Assembly: GCA_004794785.1 (NCBI GenBank)
Contig: SJOL01008347.1
Coordinates: 1,737,096-1,801,095 of the forward strand
Length of the DNA: 64,000 nt
Reading direction: 5' to 3'
Source: Opisthorchis felineus
Lineage: Eukaryota > Platyhelminthes > Trematoda > Opisthorchiida > Opisthorchiidae
Shown piece by piece: positions 60,051 to 64,000 of this stretch (within the stretch, counting starts at the first letter, position 1; every line of letters begins with the position of its first letter). Below the pieces are notes generated by a model. It was given only the letters and a program-made list of their open reading frames with translations. It made no database searches and was not told the DNA's origin. Both the position numbers and the translations under genes were made by a program.

Positions 60051-61373
60051 AATACAAGTCACATTAAGTAGTGAAAAGATGGAAGTATCCATTCAAATAA
60101 AAGCCAGCGTTTACTGGGGAGGAGAAATATGTCAAACCCTCAGGGAATGTGACCCTTATCAGTCATTCTCCTAAACCATCCCAGTGGCTTGATTGACCAA
60201 GATTCAATTTCGGAAACCCATTTCTATTACCCGATTGTCCGTCAGAGGTCAAAGTTTAGTAGTCTTGTTGGTGCTGTTATCTAGGTTAATAACCGATGTA
60301 TCCCTCACAGCTATAAGGTTGACATAACTAGTGCTCAGTTTCCGCCAAGTTCAAGCATCCTGAATGGACGGGTTCTTCTGGCCCTATCACAGTGATTCAC
60401 AGGTTAGTTCTGGTCAAAGCGAGGTAGCGTTTGCATTGAACAATCTTGCACAAAATGCTTTACGGCCATTCTAACTAGTCAGATAGAGAAATGCATTAGC
60501 AATACCAAAACAACGCATCATCCAAAATCATCATCCGTTTGTGTATTGACATTTTTCCCATTTTTCCCATTTTTCCAAGAAGCTGTTAAAAATCTGTGCT
60601 AACCACACACCGGACCGTAAGGTACCTCAAATGTCACAGTCTTATGGAGAACGGTTACGGTCGCCGGTGTAAAAAATGTTGATTTGGTTGTTGAGTTGGC
60701 TTACCTAACTTACTTGAGCGCCAAAAACACAAGCCCCAAACATCCTACTCACCTGGCCACACAGTCCATCAGTGAGAGTATATCCCCACGAGGTCATGAG
60801 GGTCTCGGAAGTGGAGAATACATGATCTCTCGAGGTAGCAGAATCAGAGCAGCGAGAAGGACTAGGTCGCATTCCTGTAAGAGCGAAGCTTAGGTTCCAA
60901 CCTACAGCTTAAAAGAAAACCAGTTTTTCAGGGGAATATAACACCGTCCTTGACTGCTCGAATAAGCCTATTCTTCGTCTCTTGTTCGATTGATACTCGG
61001 AAACCTGGCGATTAATGCTTTATCGGCTACCGTCTTATAACATTTTTAGCTCTTCAAGTGAGTAAAAACAACATACAGTATAGTGTACAATCGAATAAAC
61101 ACTGAAAGCCTCCTTGACCACATTATTTAAGCATGTTCTGTTTTAATCCATGAGTACTCTTCAACTCTGAAGTGCTTTTGCAATTGCAACAGAGATAAGA
61201 TAGATTTCAGTTATTATAACTAGAATCATAGCTCAACAAATAACGGTTCCCCTCTTGACATCCGAATATCAGTCGTCAGCGCCCCCACCTTAGGGCGAGC
61301 GCTTTAAACTGTGCACGGTGCCTTGGCGCGGAGTCTCCCATAGATTTCCGGCACAATTGTTGCAGAAAATTGC
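60051..61373. other. No gene recognised; one minisatellite
   Basis: Contains the 9-bp repeat at 60550-60576. A GC-richer frame at 60684-60893 is unrecognised on either strand. Confidence 0.4.
60550..60576. repeat. Minisatellite (CATTTTTCC)x3
   Basis: Three perfect tandem copies of a 9-base unit. Confidence 0.95.
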
Positions 61374-61575
61374 TATTGGTTGTTGATCAGGTGGCTGTCG
61401 ATCTGTTCGCCGAGCTTGGCAATTGGCTTGCAAACGTTTCGTCACCATACGAGGAGACATCATCAGTTCAGTCATCTGCGCACTGATGATGTCTCCTCGT
61501 ATGGTGACGAAAAGTTTGCAAGCCAATTGCCAAGCTCGGCAAACAGATCAACAGCCACCTGATCAACAACCAATA
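61374..61575. mobile_element. Foldback (MITE-like) element, 94-bp arms
   Basis: Left arm 61374-61467 and right arm 61482-61575 are reverse complements at 91 of 94 positions, with a 14-base spacer. Two of the three mismatches are C-to-T type changes at CG sites. It is non-coding; apparent frames across the arms are by-products of the palindrome. No duplicated target bases are evident at the ends. A decayed copy lies at 32536-32706. Each arm, read outward from the centre, starts ACTGATGATGTC and continues to GGTGACGAAA. That resembles hammerhead core words, though helix II would be poor. The transposition mechanism is unknown. Confidence 0.95.
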
Positions 61576-62361
61576 AACTCACCCGAGGTTCCAATATTTC
61601 AACACACTACCAGAAAGTTGCTAATAATGTGGTAATTTTTAGTGCAGTTTATCAAGAACGCTCGTTTTATAAATCTAACGTCATAAATAATGCCGCAAAT
61701 AATTTTGATAAAATCCGTTGCAATAGTTAAATATTCGAGTTACCCTCAAATCTAAACCCATATTCAAGGTAATACGCTATGTAGATGATGAACAGGCATT
61801 TGTTTTTTTTTCAATTTTGTGCTTCATATATCGAGAGATGCCATGCTAGGTCATTGGGAACCTTCGTATGTGTCTCCAGAAGTTTCATTTCACATTGTTT
61901 ATGACAGATAGAAGCTCTCACACGAGTGATTTGGATGTGCTATGACGTCATGCATTGTCTTGCATACAATAACTAAGTATAAGTTCATAATAATTGGACA
62001 CAATTTTAAGAAACCCGTTTGAGTTACTCGAAAAATTAAAGATAACAAACCACCACCACCTTAGTGGTGGTATTTGCGCACATTTTGTCCACAGAACTGT
62101 GAACCTTATTATGCACGTGCATCAGCAACCATTTCACAATTCACCCTGGCTAGATTTCCTCCTGTAATATGCAGTTTCCCTTCCGATAGCAAAGCTCTAC
62201 CTAGTTGACAATCCCTACCCTTGAAGAAAGTTTCAGGCCTTCAATGGTTAATTCAAAAATCAAACATCTCCTTCGTCGCAATTTTACACCAATGGAATTT
62301 AAAAAATACAACAGCTGGTGCGTGTACATGCTTCCGTACTCTGGTTTTCAGTCAGGAAATA
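61576..62361. other. No gene recognised
   Basis: AT-rich. A short ACCACCAC-CTTA-GTGGTGGT hairpin lies at about 62053-62072. Confidence 0.45.
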
Positions 62362-62467
62362 CTATATATATANNNNNNNNNNNNNNNNNNNNNNNNNNNN
62401 NNNNNNNNNNNNNNNNNNNNNNNNNNNNNNNNNNNNNNNNNNNNNNNTATATATATATATATATATA
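62362..62467. repeat. TA microsatellite with assembly gap
   Basis: (TA)n on both sides of 75 unknown bases (62373-62447). The gap almost certainly reflects an unresolved dinucleotide array. Confidence 0.95.
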
Positions 62468-64000
62468 TTCCTTTGTTGATGCACAGTATTAATGATGAGA
62501 CTAACACTCACTATGCAGAGTTGCATGAGTTTCCACTGGTTTATGATACGAAGTGAACTAATAGGTCAGTCAGTGTTACGGGCTTACACAGTTTTGAAAA
62601 TGTGTGTTACCGCGGTCTAACGAACTGGTGGAGCCTTACAAGTGGAGACGGACCTGCTAGCCATCCTCTCAAGACCGTTCCGTTTGTGCGTAGCACTGCG
62701 AAATCAACCGAACTTGTAAGCAACTACGAAATATTTCCGTCAAGCCATCAAATAATATAAACAGTTGATTATTGGCATCAAAACTACGGTTCCAAATATT
62801 CCATGCTTAGGTAGCGTAGGACTTTGCGTTCGCTTATGGATTGCTGTGAGTGGAAACTCTTAGTTACCTGTGGTGGGAAGCCTTTCAGGACGGTTTCTCG
62901 TCAGAGTTTTAAATTTCCGGCATTTTCCATTATTCCGGTTAGAGGGATTTGTTCCTTTTTTCGGACTCAATCTTTCATCATACCAGCAGTTTTATCACCT
63001 GTTTACCATCGTTCCATCGAAGGAGTTGTGTAGGCTCGTATACTCACAAAAGCTCGAAAAACACCTCACCCCATCGAAATCAATAGAGATGGTCCAGCTC
63101 CGCACTACGGTCACAATCGTTGCGAATTATCCGAGTTGACATCTCAGCTGTCACCCGTACTTACCTTGGGTCAACAGCCATAAGCATAACCAGTGTTTCT
63201 GAAATAATATCAACTTACTCGTGAGTAGTACACCATTTTGGGAATGGCTCTCAGCTCGGCTGAGTGGGTGGTGATTTTTAGGCGTAGATGAATTTTCTTT
63301 CAATTCCCCATGCGATGGAAAAATACTTTCATTAAAACTGGTCTCTCGACTTTTTAACCCAGTAAATTCCCTTAGAGATCTTAGCATTTGGGTGAGCTGC
63401 TCCAGCTGTCATTTACCACGATTTGGGAAAGAATATCACTGAATGTGAATGAATAAGTTGGTGGTTGAAGGTATAGTTTGCTTTTAATTAACTTTCACTC
63501 CGCATGTCTAAGAAGAGCAGAATCGAGTAATAAGCGTTGCTTGTGTTGTGTGGTGACGTAGAGAAAACACAGTGGCCATTAAGCACGATTCTCTGTTGTG
63601 TACAGAACTTAGTTTGGGGAAAATGGTTTGCACTGTTGCAGTATGTGAGTGGCGTGTGCTGGCACACTATGGTCCCTTGATTGTCCATGGACCTGTTGAG
63701 TCTTGTCCTGTATGTACGTGCGAGTGCCTTGCATCGAGTTGAATGAGTATTTTTTGTGAGCACTGTGAAAACAGTAGTGACTATCCCAGTTTGACGTTCC
63801 CATAAACGAAAAACGTGACTTGATGTGGGTCAGGTTGGTAAGCATGGCATGTGATGCAGGTGGTAGCAGAGTAGTTGTTTGGAAATTGTAGTGCACTTGT
63901 ACAGGTCGAGCTAAACGTGGCAGTTGAAACTTTAATATAACGAAGAGGAAATGCCACGATATTTTTCAGTTTTTAAGAGAATACTTGACTGTGAATCTTT
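62468..64000. other. No gene recognised
   Basis: AT-leaning sequence with short overlapping frames on both strands (62824-63139 plus, 63488-63896 minus). No motif, repeat or splice-like exon could be supported. Confidence 0.4.

Noticed and set aside
61290..61635. Overlapping ATG frames of 60-78 codons
   Set aside because: They run through the arms of the foldback element and read the same palindrome from both sides; not genes.

Overview
The window looks like gene-poor eukaryotic DNA from a flatworm, most likely a digenean fluke. The organism call is inference. It rests on the kinds of retroelement relic present, on long stretches with no recognisable coding sequence, and on two scaffold gaps, one inside a retroelement and one inside a TA microsatellite. 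There is no operon, CRISPR array, rRNA gene or intact tRNA gene, and no complete host gene that I can name.

What can be read is mainly a fossil record of retroelements. (1) 2.17-2.71 kb (+): an RT/thumb remnant of an RTE/CR1-like LINE. (2) 17.92-18.75 kb (+): the C-terminal zinc knuckle and restriction-like endonuclease of an R2-type LINE, with a frameshift and a lost catalytic Asp. (3) 33.4-37.6 kb (+): a nearly full-length RTE-type LINE. Its apurinic endonuclease motifs are intact where visible; its reverse transcriptase is broken and interrupted by a 606-base gap. (4) 29.9-31.1 kb (-): an older 5' piece of the same LINE, head-to-head with copy 3. (5) 47.7-49.3 kb (-): a Penelope-like element with RT, linker and GIY-YIG portions, flanked by direct repeats that carry hammerhead-like motifs. 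(6) 53.5-53.8 kb (+): a solo copy of the sequence lying just upstream of LINE 3.

Non-coding repeats form a second layer. A 94-bp-arm foldback element sits at 61.37-61.58 kb, with a decayed sister at 32.54-32.71 kb. A roughly 240-310-bp repeat occurs at 10.81-11.05 and 42.31-42.62 kb, and its better copy folds like a type-I hammerhead ribozyme with one core substitution. tRNA-like Pol III promoter remnants, probably SINE heads, lie at 22.1, 50.3 and 57.9 kb. Short tandem repeats and perfect hairpins are scattered through the window.

Host coding sequence, if present, is limited to isolated candidate exons without an ATG. The best are on the minus strand at 0.54-0.73 and 6.98-7.25 kb, with weaker ones at 4.0 and 20.5 kb. 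They have splice-like borders and protein-like translations but no recognised family. If they belong to one gene, the retroelements between them would be intronic insertions. The most interesting theme is that three unrelated repeat families here carry hammerhead-core-like strings (CTGANGA followed by GAAA).
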